From: CAVZRC01 sp963777695
Lineage (GTDB): Bacteria; Planctomycetota; Planctomycetia; Isosphaerales; Isosphaeraceae
Direction: 5' to 3'
Assembly (NCBI GenBank): GCA_963777695.1
Contig: CAVZRC010000001.1
Coordinates: 310,001 to 374,000, forward strand
DNA: 64,000 bases
Positions 47,775-56,961 of this stretch are shown here, in pieces; within the stretch, counting starts at the first letter, position 1, and every line of letters starts with the position of its first letter. The notes beneath the pieces are model-generated. The model did not search any database. It had not been told where the DNA came from and saw only the letters and a list, made by a program, of their open reading frames with translations. The position numbers were made by a program, and so were the translations under genes.

Positions 47775-48385
47775 GCGGTCGCCAAGAGATGGATTGCTCA
47801 CGACAAATCTCAGTTTCTTTGTGCTTATAAATGGCGTTTTCGAGAGCATTTTATGATCTCCGGCGTCTTGAACATTCGATTCCGTACTTCCAGGAACCGC
47901 GATGTTGAGGATCGCCAGTTCGCCGGATCGGGTAGTTCCGCGATCGCCTCGGTGATCGAGCAAGCCTGCTACGGGTCATTCGCACGGGAGCCGGAACAAT
48001 CGGCCTGATCGCCGGAATCAATTGTTTTTGGCTTTCTTTGGCTTGAAATCCAGCCTTTTTTGGTTTGTAACAGATGGTCGCACGGATGTATTGGAATCCT
48101 TGACGATTCGACGGGTTTGGTGTCAAGGACGTGTTAGCATGCAAAGTGTGCCCTGCCGATCACTTTTCAAGGGAGGTTCGATCCGCTTAAATAGGTTCGA
48201 TCGGACTTGTTCGATTGACCTCGGAGAGTCCTCGCTTTGGGGGTGAAGTATCTATCCACTTCCCGTCCGGCGATTTACTATAATTCTCATGGTGAATCTG
48301 TCGGGCGGCGGACAACCCTTCATGCTGAAACGGCCGTTCCGGCCATGCAGCCGAGGTTTGCTCCTACGAATGGAGGTATTTCGCC
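47775..48385. other. 611-bp intergenic region
   Basis: Lower GC than most of the window and without a supported gene. It probably holds the control region of the ECF sigma gene. A TATAAT box is present at 48279-48284 (separate entry), and short direct repeats of GTTCGAT(C/T) occur near 48178-48220. Nothing else was found. Confidence 0.5.
48279..48284 (+). promoter_or_regulatory. Candidate -10 box (TATAAT)
   Basis: A perfect TATAAT about 100 bp before the ECF sigma gene, but no matching -35 element 16-18 bp upstream, so support is weak. It could be an activator-dependent promoter. Confidence 0.3.
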
Positions 48386-48982
48386 ATGACGATGCTGTCT
48401 CGTCCGGAGGTCGGCATAGATCTCGCGCAGGCACTGCAACAGGCCCATCGGGGTGACCCGGCGGCCTGGGAGGCTATCTTCCGAGAATGCTATCCCAAAG
48501 TGAGGCGGGTGGTGCGTCGGAAGCTGAACCGGTCGATGCAATCGCTGTTCGATTCGACCGATTTCGCTAGCGACGTCATGAAGAGCCTGGTGGCCAATAT
48601 CGGCCAACTGGAGTTCCCCTCGATCGACTCGCTGCTCGCCTTCCTGGCGCATGTCGCCGAACAGAAGGTGATCGACGAGTATCGTCGGTGCCACACGCTC
48701 AAGCGTGATATCACCCGTGATCGGGCAATCCTCTCCGGGAATGAGGAGAACGGTCCAGTCCACGTGCCGTCGGGCGATCCGACCGCCAGCCAACTGGCGC
48801 AGGCGAATGAGGTCCACGAGCGACTCCTGTCGGGGGCGGACGAGACGGAGCGCACGATCATCGAGCTGAAGAACCACGGTTACTCGACGGCGGAGATCGC
48901 CGAGAAGACCGGTTGGAATATCCGCAAGGTCCAGCGTTTCTTGAAAGATCTCCTGGATTCGATGGATGAATCGGGAGGCTGA
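48386..48982 (+). CDS. ECF-type RNA polymerase sigma factor
   Basis: A 198-residue sigma factor: region 2 in DPAAWEAIFRECYPKVRRVVRRKLN and FAHVAEQKVIDEYRR-like residues (LAHVAEQKVIDEYRRCHTLKRD), region 4 in TERTIIELKNHGYSTAEIAEKTGWNIRKVQRFLKDL. The spacing is of the planctomycete ECF type commonly paired with a Ser/Thr kinase, which here starts 2 bp after the stop. GGAGG sits 9 bases before ATG 48386. Likely activated by phosphorylation from the adjacent kinase, as proposed for such pairs; not shown here. Confidence 0.9.
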   Translation: MTMLSRPEVGIDLAQALQQAHRGDPAAWEAIFRECYPKVRRVVRRKLNRSMQSLFDSTDFASDVMKSLVANIGQLEFPSIDSLLAFLAHVAEQKVIDEYRRCHTLKRDITRDRAILSGNEENGPVHVPSGDPTASQLAQANEVHERLLSGADETERTIIELKNHGYSTAEIAEKTGWNIRKVQRFLKDLLDSMDESGG

Positions 48983-48984
48983 GC

Positions 48985-51674
48985 ATGAAATCGCTTCTCG
49001 CTCCGGCCCGCGGGATCGGCGGGCTCGATCGCGTGGACCTGACCGTGCAATTGCTCGAGGATGAGTGGCGGCGGCACGGCGAAGCGGATTTGAAGCGCAT
49101 CTGGATGGATCAGAGAGCTCACCTCGTCGTCGAGGACGATGACCCGATCGCGCTGCTGTCGGAACTGATCAAGACCGATTTGCGCTGCCGATATGCGCGG
49201 GGGCAAACCCCTTCGGTGACCGGATACCTCGATGCTTTCTCGGAATTGCGGGGTGCCAAGAGCCGGGTCTTGAGCGTCATCTACGAGCAATTCTGCCTTG
49301 GCGAAGAGCGCGGCGATCGGATCGACGTCGAGTCGTTCTGCGATCGCTATCCGCAGTGGAAGGACTCGCTGCTCTCGCAGCTCCAGTATCATCGCTTGAT
49401 CAGCCAGGCCGCCGGGGTGCGGCACGAGCCGCCGCCATTTCCCAAGCCGGGTGACACGTTCGAGGAATTCCAGCTTCTGTCGTTGCTGGGCGAGGGCGGC
49501 ACGTCCCGCGTCTTCCTGGCCAGCGACCTCTCCCTGGGGGGAAGGCAGGTCGTCCTCAAGGTCTCGCTCGATCGAGGACAGGAGCCGAAGACCCAGGGGG
49601 CGCTGGAACACGGTCACATCGTGCCGATTCATTCGGTCGTATTCGGCGACCGCCAGTTACGCGGCCTCTCGATGCCCTTCTGGCCCGGCCTGCCGCTCGA
49701 TGTCGTGATCAAGCGGATCAAGCCCGGCGACCGACCGCGCAACGCCATGGCCTTGTGGCAAACGCTGGTGGAAGGGCGCAGATCCGCACGTCCGCGGCGG
49801 GATCGGAGAACGCCGAGGCCGTCCGCCAGGCCGCCGAAGGCCGGGCGCCACGGCCGCGGGGCGATGGCTGGGAGGGGTTCCCCGTTCGGGGTTCATATCC
49901 CGAGGGCGTCGCCTGGATCGTGATGATCATGGCCGAGGCGCTGGATTACGCACATCGCATGCGGACGTTCCATCGCGACGTCAAGCCCGGCAACGTGCTC
50001 CTGACGCTCGATCATGGCCCGCAACTGCTCGACTTCAACCTGGCCGAGTCGCCCCATTCCGCGTCGCAGGCCGATGCGGCGATGCAGGGGGGCACCCTGC
50101 CTTACATGGCGCCGGAGCAAATCGAGGCCTTCCTCAATCCTCAGCTCTGGGGTCAGGTCGGGGCCAGGGCGGACATCTATTCGTTAGGGCTGGTCCTTCG
50201 CGAGCTGCTGACCGGCCAGCAGCCGGACTTGCCCACCGAGACCATCTCGCCGCAGCGCGCCATGCTCCTGCTGCTCGACCGCAGGCCGAGGCTCGACGTC
50301 GCGGTGTCCCGTCTCAACCCGTCGATTCCCCATGCCCTCGAGGCGATCCTGGGCAAGTGCCTGGCCTTCTCTGCCGACGACCGCTATCTCGATGCACGGG
50401 CCCTCGTCGAGGACCTGCGGAGGTTCCTCGATCGCCGGCCTCTCGTCCACGCCGTCAATCCCTCTCGCCGCGAGCGGTTCGTCAACCGGGTCCTACGCCT
50501 CGAGCGTCGTGCCTTGCGCCACCGCTGGCCCATCGTCGCCGCGACCTTCGTGGCGCTGATCCCTGCGTTGCTGGCATCATCCGTCCTCAATCGCAACGAT
50601 CCTCGAGCCGTCCCCGGCAGCATCCGAAGTGCCCCCGCGAAACCCGATGGCCCCCTCGAGTCCTCTCCGGTCTTCCAGTCCGCGGTCAATGCCATCGATC
50701 GCGACGAATTCCTGAATGCCCCGAAGATCCCGGACGCATTCGTCGAGTCGATGGAGGACCTTGTCGAGACATATCCCGAATCGTGGCAGCCCAAGGTCTA
50801 TCTCAGCTTCGTCCTCAGTGATCGGGATCCGTGGAGGGCCGAGGATCTCTTTCGGAAAGCCCTCGAGCTCGCTGGTGCGAACCAACAGATGCTCGCCTGG
50901 GGCAAGTCCCACTCCCGATTTGCAGGACAGCTCGATCGATTCTCCCTCTACCGTTTCAAGCGTTCGAAAGATCTCATCGATTATCGACCGGAAGTGGGAT
51001 TGGAGGAGATGCAACAGATCCAGAGAGAGCACTACTGCTTCGCGAAGGATGCACTCAGGATCGCAATCGAACTCGAGCCGGAAAAGTGGTCGATCGTGAA
51101 AGGATTGGCCATCTCCGAGCAGGTCATGGGCGAATACAGGACGGCCTATGAGCGGATGGAGCGGGTGATCCAGAGGATCAGGTCCGATGCGGATCGAAAG
51201 TATGTGGACGAGGCCAAGAGCGAGAAAGAGTTGAAGATTCAGAACGAACTCACCGAGTCTTGCTATATCCTGTGCCAGATCGCCATCGCCTGGGCCGATC
51301 ATCTGGTGACACAGGAGTCCGTTGACGCCGCGAATGAGGCCCTCCGACTCCTACGACCCGCGGACAGCACGACGAAACGGTACTTGGACCTCCTGAAAGA
51401 GAACAATACGCCGACCGGCAAGGACTACCGTAACTGGCTTGAACACCAGTTCTTGATCGCGGTCGCCTTGGGCGAGGCCGAGATCCGCCTCGGTCTCCTC
51501 CAGGATGCCGAGAAGACACTCGCTCCCGCCAGGATGAATGCACTGATCGGCGAATTTGAAAAACACCTCGCTAAGGATCATCTACGGATTCCACCTGCGA
51601 TTCGAGTCGCGAAGAAGCGGTTGAGTGAGGCCCAGCGCCTCCTCCGCCTGAAGAAAGCTGTCGTCGCGGGCTGA
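48985..51674 (+). CDS. Ser/Thr protein kinase with C-terminal transmembrane and sensor region, frameshifted
   Basis: About 896 codons. N-terminal 150 residues are family-specific; kinase N-lobe LLGEGGTSRVFLASD and VVLKVS; catalytic loop HRDVKPGNVLL; DFN in place of DFG (LLDFNLAESPHS); GTLPYMAPEQIEAF. A membrane helix follows at PIVAATFVALIPALLASSVL, then a 280-residue helical C-terminus with TPR-like repeats. The frame changes near 49777, where one G appears missing (VEGAQIRTSAAG is restored). It starts 2 bp after the ECF sigma gene. The DFN change may alter metal binding but is common among these kinases. Confidence 0.85.
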
Positions 51675-51920
51675 TGCACCCTTCGGAGCCGGCGACGAAA
51701 CCAAACGCCTCATCGGGCGCCGACAGGCGGAGGAATTCGCCTCGAGAACCGTCGGACATCTTCTCCCCCGCTCCCTCGATTCGCCGTCAATCCTGTCCTA
51801 GACTTCATTCGATCGAGCGAGATCGCCCGGACCCGGCGATGCGGACGCCCGTGTTCGCCCCGGCTGCTTTTCCGAGCTAGCCCGATCGCTCCCAACCCAA
51901 TCCTCGAGGGGCCGTTCGTC

Positions 51921-52232
51921 ATGACCGATCTGATCACCCAGATCTGGGGCGGGCTGAATGACGTGGGGATGCCCGAGGTCATGCTCTACCTGCCCGATGG
52001 GACGGCCTACCGGTGCCACTGGGACGATACGGCGGTCATCGGCGCGATCCGCGTCGCGCTCCTGGCCGATCAGGATCGCAAGATCGTGCGGATCATGCCG
52101 ATCCATAGCTGCCAGGGGATCGGGATCGCCGCTCCCAAGGGGACGGATCCCGCCGGCTATCGCTCGGTGGTCCAGCAGAAGCTCGTCGAGGGCTTTGTCA
52201 AGGAGCCGGACTCGTCGCCGCCCTCGTCCTGA
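51921..52232 (+). CDS. Small hypothetical protein
   Basis: A 103-residue protein beginning MTDLITQIWGGLNDVGMPEVMLYLPDGTAYRCHWDDTAVIG. A repeated small alpha/beta pattern and a SCQGIGIA turn are seen, but no family is recognised. It is convergent with the xerC/D-sigma-B12 regulator run on the other strand. The frame is clean and the composition normal for coding. Confidence 0.5.
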   Translation: MTDLITQIWGGLNDVGMPEVMLYLPDGTAYRCHWDDTAVIGAIRVALLADQDRKIVRIMPIHSCQGIGIAAPKGTDPAGYRSVVQQKLVEGFVKEPDSSPPSS

Positions 52233-52236
52233 CCGA

Positions 52237-53187
52237 TCATCGGGCCTTGCCCGTGGTTCCCGATCCGGGCGAACGGGGGTGGAACTGGGCGTGGACCTTG
52301 CGGAGGCGGCTCAGCTCGACGCGGGTATAGACCTGCGTCGTGGCGATCGAGGCGTGTCCGAGCATCTCCTGGACGACGCGGAGGTCGGCCCCGCCGGCGA
52401 GGAGGTGCGTGGCGAAGCTGTGCCGGAGGGTGTGCGGGCTGGCGTCGCCGGGCAGCCCGAGCTGGCGGACATATCGCTTGACGATCGACCAGACGGCGAT
52501 TCGCGAGAGGGGCCGGCCCGACTTCGAGACGAACACGCTGCGAGTCGATGGGTTGCGCGCGACGAGCCGCGGCCGGTCGCGGCGGAGATAATCGCTCAGC
52601 GCGGCGATCGCCCGCGAACCCAGCGGCACCCGACGTTCCTTGTTCCCCTTGCCCACGCATCGTACGAGGCCCGTCACCAGGTCGAGGTCGCCCGGTCGGA
52701 GTCCGGCCACTTCGGACGCTCGACAACCGGTCGCATAGAGGGTCTCCAGGACGGCACGGTCCCGGCGGCCCAGGGAATTCTCGGCGTTGGGCGCCGCGAG
52801 CAGGCGGTTGACCGCGGCGGGTCCCAGCACGGTGGGCAACCGGTCCCAGACGGCCGGCGCGATCAGCAGCGTGACCACATTGTCCGCCAGCCGGCCTTCG
52901 AAGACGAGATACCGGAAGAACGTCGAGAGGCTGGCGATGTGCCGGCAGACGCTGCTCGCCGCCAGTCCCGACTGATTGAGCGATTCGACGTAGTCGCTCA
53001 ACGCCGAGACGTCGAGGCTCGCCAGCGGGCCGGGGGCGGCCACGCGCCGCCATTTGATGAAGTGCATGAGGTCGGATCGGTAGGCCGCCAGGGTATTCGA
53101 CGAGACACCGCACTCCGCCATCAAGTAATGGAGGAACGGGCCGATCGGATCGGCGTCCCGCGCCGGTCGTGGCGGAATGGCTGGCAT
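52237..53187 (-). CDS. XerC/XerD-type tyrosine recombinase
   Basis: A 316-residue site-specific recombinase, as used to resolve chromosome dimers at dif or by integrons and phages. N-terminal SAM-like domain: PFLHYLMAECGVSSNTLAAYRSDL. Catalytic residues: Arg in YATGCRASEVAGL, Lys in GKGNKERRVPL, His-X-X-Arg in HTLRHSFATHLL, His in LGHASIATTQVYT, then Tyr. ATG 53187 (MPAIPPRP) gives the usual length; a TTG at 53295 would add 36 residues. The sigma gene ends 10 bp before that TTG, so cotranscription with it is likely. No dif site was recognised. Confidence 0.9.
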   Translation of the reverse strand: MPAIPPRPARDADPIGPFLHYLMAECGVSSNTLAAYRSDLMHFIKWRRVAAPGPLASLDVSALSDYVESLNQSGLAASSVCRHIASLSTFFRYLVFEGRLADNVVTLLIAPAVWDRLPTVLGPAAVNRLLAAPNAENSLGRRDRAVLETLYATGCRASEVAGLRPGDLDLVTGLVRCVGKGNKERRVPLGSRAIAALSDYLRRDRPRLVARNPSTRSVFVSKSGRPLSRIAVWSIVKRYVRQLGLPGDASPHTLRHSFATHLLAGGADLRVVQEMLGHASIATTQVYTRVELSRLRKVHAQFHPRSPGSGTTGKAR

Positions 53188-53304
53188 CGAAGGAACACTC
53201 GCCTGAATAATGTCCGAGGAGCTGGCCCACAAGTAACCATCGGCCGGCGATCGCGCGGGCTTGATGGGAGCCCCTGCGAGGATCGGGTCGATCAAGGGTC
53301 GTCG

Positions 53305-54282
53305 TCAATCGGACCAGGGGAACTGCTGGGCGAGCTTCTGTTCGTCGGCGCGGGCGCGGAGCTTCTCGAGAGCGCGGTCTTCGATCTGGCGGACGCGTTC
53401 CTTGGAGACCCCCAATATCCTCCCGACCTGGCTGAGCGAGAGCCGCTCGCCGCCCCCCAGGCCGAATCGAAAGATCAGGACCTGCTGTTCGCGGGGTCGC
53501 AATACCTCCATCAACCGGCCGACCGTCTCGTCGGTATCGATCTGCGCGGTGCGGTCGCCCTCGGGATCGCTGATCGTCTGGAGCAGGTTGAAGTTCGCGT
53601 TGGCATGCCGGGTCGCATCGAGCGAGACGGAAGGGCGGGTCGCCGCGTGGATGAAGCGGATCAGGACGCTCGGCGGGACGTCCGTCTCGTCGTCCGACGG
53701 GTTTTCCGCGGTCGATTCCTGCTGTTCCTTCTGCTCCTGGGCCTGGGCCAGTTGGCGGAGGTGCCGAGGGGTCAGGCGGACCGGATAGGCACCCGAGGCC
53801 ACGGCGCGCTGCATCGCCTGTCGGATCCACCAGGTCGCGTAGGTCGCCAACTTGGTCTGGTGGTTCAAGTTGAAGCGATCGATCGCCTCGAGCAGCCCGC
53901 AGAAGCCCTCTTGCATCAGGTCGGAGTAGGGGATGCCTCGCTCCCGGAATCGTTTGGCCACATGGGCCACGAGCTTCATGTTGGCCATGGCCAACTGGCC
54001 GCGGAGCTCCGAATACCGGCGATACACGGCGCCGAGGCGTACTTGCTCGGTGCCCCGGCCGGAGTACATCTGGGCGATGTAATGGGCCAGGACCTGGGGT
54101 TCATCGCCCGCCTGAGGGATCTCGATGCCCTCGAGATTGGCCAGCGCCTGGGCCAGCTTACCCTTGCACTCGGCCAGTTCCTGGAGCATCGAACGCTCGG
54201 CGGATGGCGTCAAGACCTCGGTCTGAGATCGGTCCAGATCCGCCAGCCCGTCGACCTTCGAGGTCAGTTGTCGGGTCCTCAT
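53305..54282 (-). CDS. Primary-like sigma-70 factor (group 2)
   Basis: A 325-residue sigma factor of RpoD/SigA type but lacking the long N-terminal part of a main housekeeping sigma. Region 2 in NMKLVAHVAKRFRERGIPYSDLMQEGFCGLLEAIDRF and the aromatic TKLATYATWWIRQAM; region 4 in LRPREQQVLIFRFGLGGGERLSLSQVGRILGVSKERVRQIEDRALEKL. ATG 54282 (MRTRQLTSK) has GAAAGGA upstream. It lies 46 bp after the B12-type regulator, in one direction with it, so it may be the light- or redox-response sigma of that unit. No anti-sigma is adjacent. Confidence 0.9.
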   Translation of the reverse strand: MRTRQLTSKVDGLADLDRSQTEVLTPSAERSMLQELAECKGKLAQALANLEGIEIPQAGDEPQVLAHYIAQMYSGRGTEQVRLGAVYRRYSELRGQLAMANMKLVAHVAKRFRERGIPYSDLMQEGFCGLLEAIDRFNLNHQTKLATYATWWIRQAMQRAVASGAYPVRLTPRHLRQLAQAQEQKEQQESTAENPSDDETDVPPSVLIRFIHAATRPSVSLDATRHANANFNLLQTISDPEGDRTAQIDTDETVGRLMEVLRPREQQVLIFRFGLGGGERLSLSQVGRILGVSKERVRQIEDRALEKLRARADEQKLAQQFPWSD

Positions 54283-54328
54283 CACGTATCCTTTCTCGGA
54301 ACAACTCCGTGGTGTCAGAAGGTCGAGA

Positions 54329-55231
54329 TCAGGCGGTAGCCTGGCTACCGAGGGATGTCGCATCGCCGGACACGGAGGGCACCGGGGGCGATATCTCGCG
54401 AGCGAATTCCGCCAGATGAGCCATCCGGTCGCCGAATCCGGCGTAGACCAGCCGGGAGCGGAGTTCCGGTCCGAGTGCTTGACCGCCCACGATGACCGCC
54501 GCCCCAACCGCGGCCGCACATTCGTAGAAGGATTGGTACTCTCGGATGAATTGATCCGGGTCTCTCAGGTAATTGACCGAGATGAAGACCAGCCTGGGCC
54601 GGTGGCGAGCCGTCGCCTGGGCCAGCGAGCGTAATGGCAAGTTGATGCCCAGGTTGCGCACCTGCCACCCCTGCTCGCGAAGCACCAGTTCGCAGAGCAG
54701 GCCGGCCAGTACGTAGGGATCGCCCTCGGTCGTCGCCCCCAGGGCCAATGGGCCATTGTTCACCTGCCGAAGGGCGACCCGGTCGATCAGCCTTCGGATC
54801 GCCGAGGTCACAGTTTGCGTGGCCTCGTGCTCCTGGTAAACATCGAGCGACCCGGTCATCCATCCATGGCCAATTCGGCCCATGACCGGGCAAATGATCC
54901 GATCGGCGAGTTCCACGGCCGCGTGACCGGATGAATAGAGCGAGTGGATCAGCTTGATCGCGTCCTGGACCCGTCCGTCTCGGAGCAACGATTCCAGGAG
55001 ATCGACCGGCCGATCCGAGGCGATCCCCTCCATGCCCTCGATCCGGGATTCGGACAGTCCTTGCTCCTTAGCCAGTCGGACCGCTTCCGAGAGCGGTATC
55101 AGACGATGCTTTCCCACGGTGCGAGCTGCTCGGATGGTCCCGGAGTCCACCCATCGCTTGACGGTGCTGACGCTCACGCCAAGTTCATCGGCAACCTGTT
55201 GCGTCTTGAGATAGGGTTCGGTCGGGATCAT
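54329..55231 (-). CDS. CarH/LitR-like HTH regulator with B12-binding domain
   Basis: A 300-residue regulator. N-terminal MerR-type helix-turn-helix (LKTQQVADELGVSVSTVKRWVDSG), a helical bundle with the AdoCbl-photoreceptor signature Trp124, Val131, Glu134, His135 (GW...DVYQEHEAT, spacing as in Thermus CarH), and a Rossmann B12 domain (LALGATTEGDPYVLAGLL, GINLP, VGAAVIVGGQALG). The lower-ligand His of CarH is replaced: the E/DxH site reads EGDPY, with Tyr173. So cobalamin may bind in a base-off or lower-affinity way. CarH-type proteins repress carotenoid or stress genes in the dark. Repeated TTTGAACG boxes lie just upstream. Confidence 0.85.
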   Translation of the reverse strand: MIPTEPYLKTQQVADELGVSVSTVKRWVDSGTIRAARTVGKHRLIPLSEAVRLAKEQGLSESRIEGMEGIASDRPVDLLESLLRDGRVQDAIKLIHSLYSSGHAAVELADRIICPVMGRIGHGWMTGSLDVYQEHEATQTVTSAIRRLIDRVALRQVNNGPLALGATTEGDPYVLAGLLCELVLREQGWQVRNLGINLPLRSLAQATARHRPRLVFISVNYLRDPDQFIREYQSFYECAAAVGAAVIVGGQALGPELRSRLVYAGFGDRMAHLAEFAREISPPVPSVSGDATSLGSQATA

Positions 55232-55624
55232 GGCAACTCCGTTTGAACGGTTTGAACGATTTCATCATAGTCGCTCTCGGGCGTCCAGGGAAGTGCCGGC
55301 CGGGAAAACCGGCCGATTACGGGCGAATTGGCGGCGTGCAGGGAATGATAGCGGTGTACCGATGATCTTTGCATGAGTAATCGTCATGGACGATTTGAAC
55401 GATTTATCGAGGGCCTTGCTGGTCACGACCGTTCAACTCCCGGTCGGCGGGACCTCCTGATGATCGTCGCACCCTTGGCCCTCGTTCTGGCGTCTGGTAG
55501 GTTGATGGCCGTCGGATGAGGGGACGGGGTGCCGCCCGATCATGGACGTCCTGGGACGATCGGGCCGACCGTGGGGGGCCCGCGAGCCCCGAGCGTGTGG
55601 GAATCGGACGAGAGGGAATCGGTC
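55232..55624. other. 393-bp regulatory region between the B12 regulator and pyrE
   Basis: Divergent promoter region. It holds the TTTGAACG repeats (separate entry), a short GGCCGGG/CCGGCC hairpin at about 55295-55314 and the GAGAGGG ribosome-binding region of pyrE. No gene. Confidence 0.55.
55242..55435. promoter_or_regulatory. Repeated TTTGAACG boxes, candidate CarH-type operators
   Basis: TTTGAACG occurs at 55242-55249 and 55251-55258 in direct tandem (9-bp period), again at 55393-55400, and the reverse CGTTCAA at 55429-55435. The pair at 55242-55258 sits 11-27 bases before the regulator's ATG (on the minus strand), a natural place for autoregulation. CarH-type proteins use repeated short sites, so an operator role is inferred. 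Sequence repetition is seen directly. Confidence 0.55.
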
Positions 55625-56215
55625 ATGAACTCGGTCGCGGTCCCTTATCAACGCGAGCGGCTGATCGCATTGTTGAAGCGCGATGCGCTCAAGCAGGGCA
55701 CATTCACGCTCGCCAGCGGACGCACTTCGCACTATTACGTTGACGGCCGCAAGGTGACGCTCTCGTCCGAAGGGGCGGCCCTCATCGGGGCGGGTGTGCT
55801 GGAGTGTCTCGCCGACCACCCAGAGGTTCAGGCCGTCGGCGGACTCACCATGGGTGCCGATCCGATCGTGGGAGCGACCCTGGCCCTGGCAGGTACTTCC
55901 GGGCGGTCGATGCTCCGCGGTTTCCTGGTCCGGAAAGAGGCCAAGGCGCACGGTACGGGGAGTCGCGTCGAGGGCCCCCTGGAGCCTGGTTCCGCGGTCG
56001 CGATCGTGGATGACGTGGCCACGACCGGCGGCTCATCCCTCCAGGCCGTCGATGCCGTCGAGGCGATGGGCTGCAAGGTCGCGCTCGTCATCGTCGTCCT
56101 GGACCGACTCGAAGGCGCCGCGAAAGCCTTCAAGGACAGGAATCTCCCGTTCCATCCCCTGTTGACCATCCGAGACCTCGGGGTCGAGCCCCTCCTGGAG
56201 GCTGGCGTGCCGTGA
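55625..56215 (+). CDS. pyrE: Orotate phosphoribosyltransferase
   Basis: Makes orotidine 5'-monophosphate from orotate and PRPP in pyrimidine synthesis. The 196 residues include GTFTLASGRTSHYYVDGRKVTLSSEG, the PRPP site VAIVDDVATTGGSSL and AVGGLTMGADPI with FLVRKEAKAHGTG. The open frame continues upstream to 55529, but ATG 55625 begins the family domain. The neighbours show no other pyrimidine gene, as usual in planctomycetes. Confidence 0.93.
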   Translation: MNSVAVPYQRERLIALLKRDALKQGTFTLASGRTSHYYVDGRKVTLSSEGAALIGAGVLECLADHPEVQAVGGLTMGADPIVGATLALAGTSGRSMLRGFLVRKEAKAHGTGSRVEGPLEPGSAVAIVDDVATTGGSSLQAVDAVEAMGCKVALVIVVLDRLEGAAKAFKDRNLPFHPLLTIRDLGVEPLLEAGVP

Positions 56216-56285
56216 CGGGGCCGTCCGTCGCGATCGCCATTCGCTCATCGCAAGACGAAAGGATGCGGATCACTCGCCTCGACTC

Positions 56286-56945
56286 ATGGAGATGAGCCTG
56301 CACCGGTCATTGAAGGAGCGGTATGCAACCGGCGGGGACCGTCGTCTCGAGGTTGTCATCGGGGATTTCCGCGTCGACGCGGTCGACGACGCGGGGCGCC
56401 TGGTCGAGGTCCAGTCGGGTCCGCTGGGTCCGCTCCGGGGCAAGCTTGGCCGATTGCTGGTGGAGCACCGGATTCGGATCGTCAAGCCGGTCCCGATCCG
56501 GAGGCGCATCGTCCGGAGGGCGAGGCCGGACGGCCCGGATCTCTCGTCGCGAAGCAGCCCGAGGCGTGGCATGATCCACGATGTCTTCGACGATCTGATC
56601 GGTGTGGTCCGGGTCTTCCCGCATGCCAACCTGGAAATCCAGGTCCTCGGCGTGACGATCGACGAGATCCGGGTCCCGCGCCGACGCCGGCCGGGTTATG
56701 CCGTCGTCGATCGTCGGCTCGGCGAGATCCTCGAAGCGACCTCGCTTCGTCAAGCTTGCGACCTCTGGGGGCTCTTGCCGGACGGCTTCGACGGGCGAGA
56801 CTCCTTCACCACCCTCGACCTCGCCGAACGACTCGGACGATCGCTGTGGTTCGCCCAGCGGGTTGCGTACTGCCTCCGCTCGACCGGCGCGGCACGCATC
56901 GTGGGTAAGGCCGGCAACCGGTTGATCTACACCAGGGACCCTTGA
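56286..56945 (+). CDS. Possible PD-(D/E)XK nuclease-like protein
   Basis: A 219-residue protein. The first part RRLEVVIGDFRVDAVDDAGRLVEVQSGPLGPLRGKL has an Asp followed by a Glu-X-Gln, as in PD-(D/E)XK nuclease-like domains in which the catalytic Lys is replaced by Gln. The rest ends in a helical region like a winged helix (DLAERLGRSLWFAQRVAYCLRSTG). I cannot name the family with confidence. It lies downstream of pyrE on the same strand and converges with the NUDIX gene. Confidence 0.55.
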   Translation: MEMSLHRSLKERYATGGDRRLEVVIGDFRVDAVDDAGRLVEVQSGPLGPLRGKLGRLLVEHRIRIVKPVPIRRRIVRRARPDGPDLSSRSSPRRGMIHDVFDDLIGVVRVFPHANLEIQVLGVTIDEIRVPRRRRPGYAVVDRRLGEILEATSLRQACDLWGLLPDGFDGRDSFTTLDLAERLGRSLWFAQRVAYCLRSTGAARIVGKAGNRLIYTRDP

Positions 56946-56961
56946 CGGCGTCGTCCCGGGT

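Noticed and set aside
51958..54339. A 793-codon plus-strand open frame
   Set aside because: Antisense to the recombinase and sigma factor genes; composition is that of reverse-complement coding sequence.
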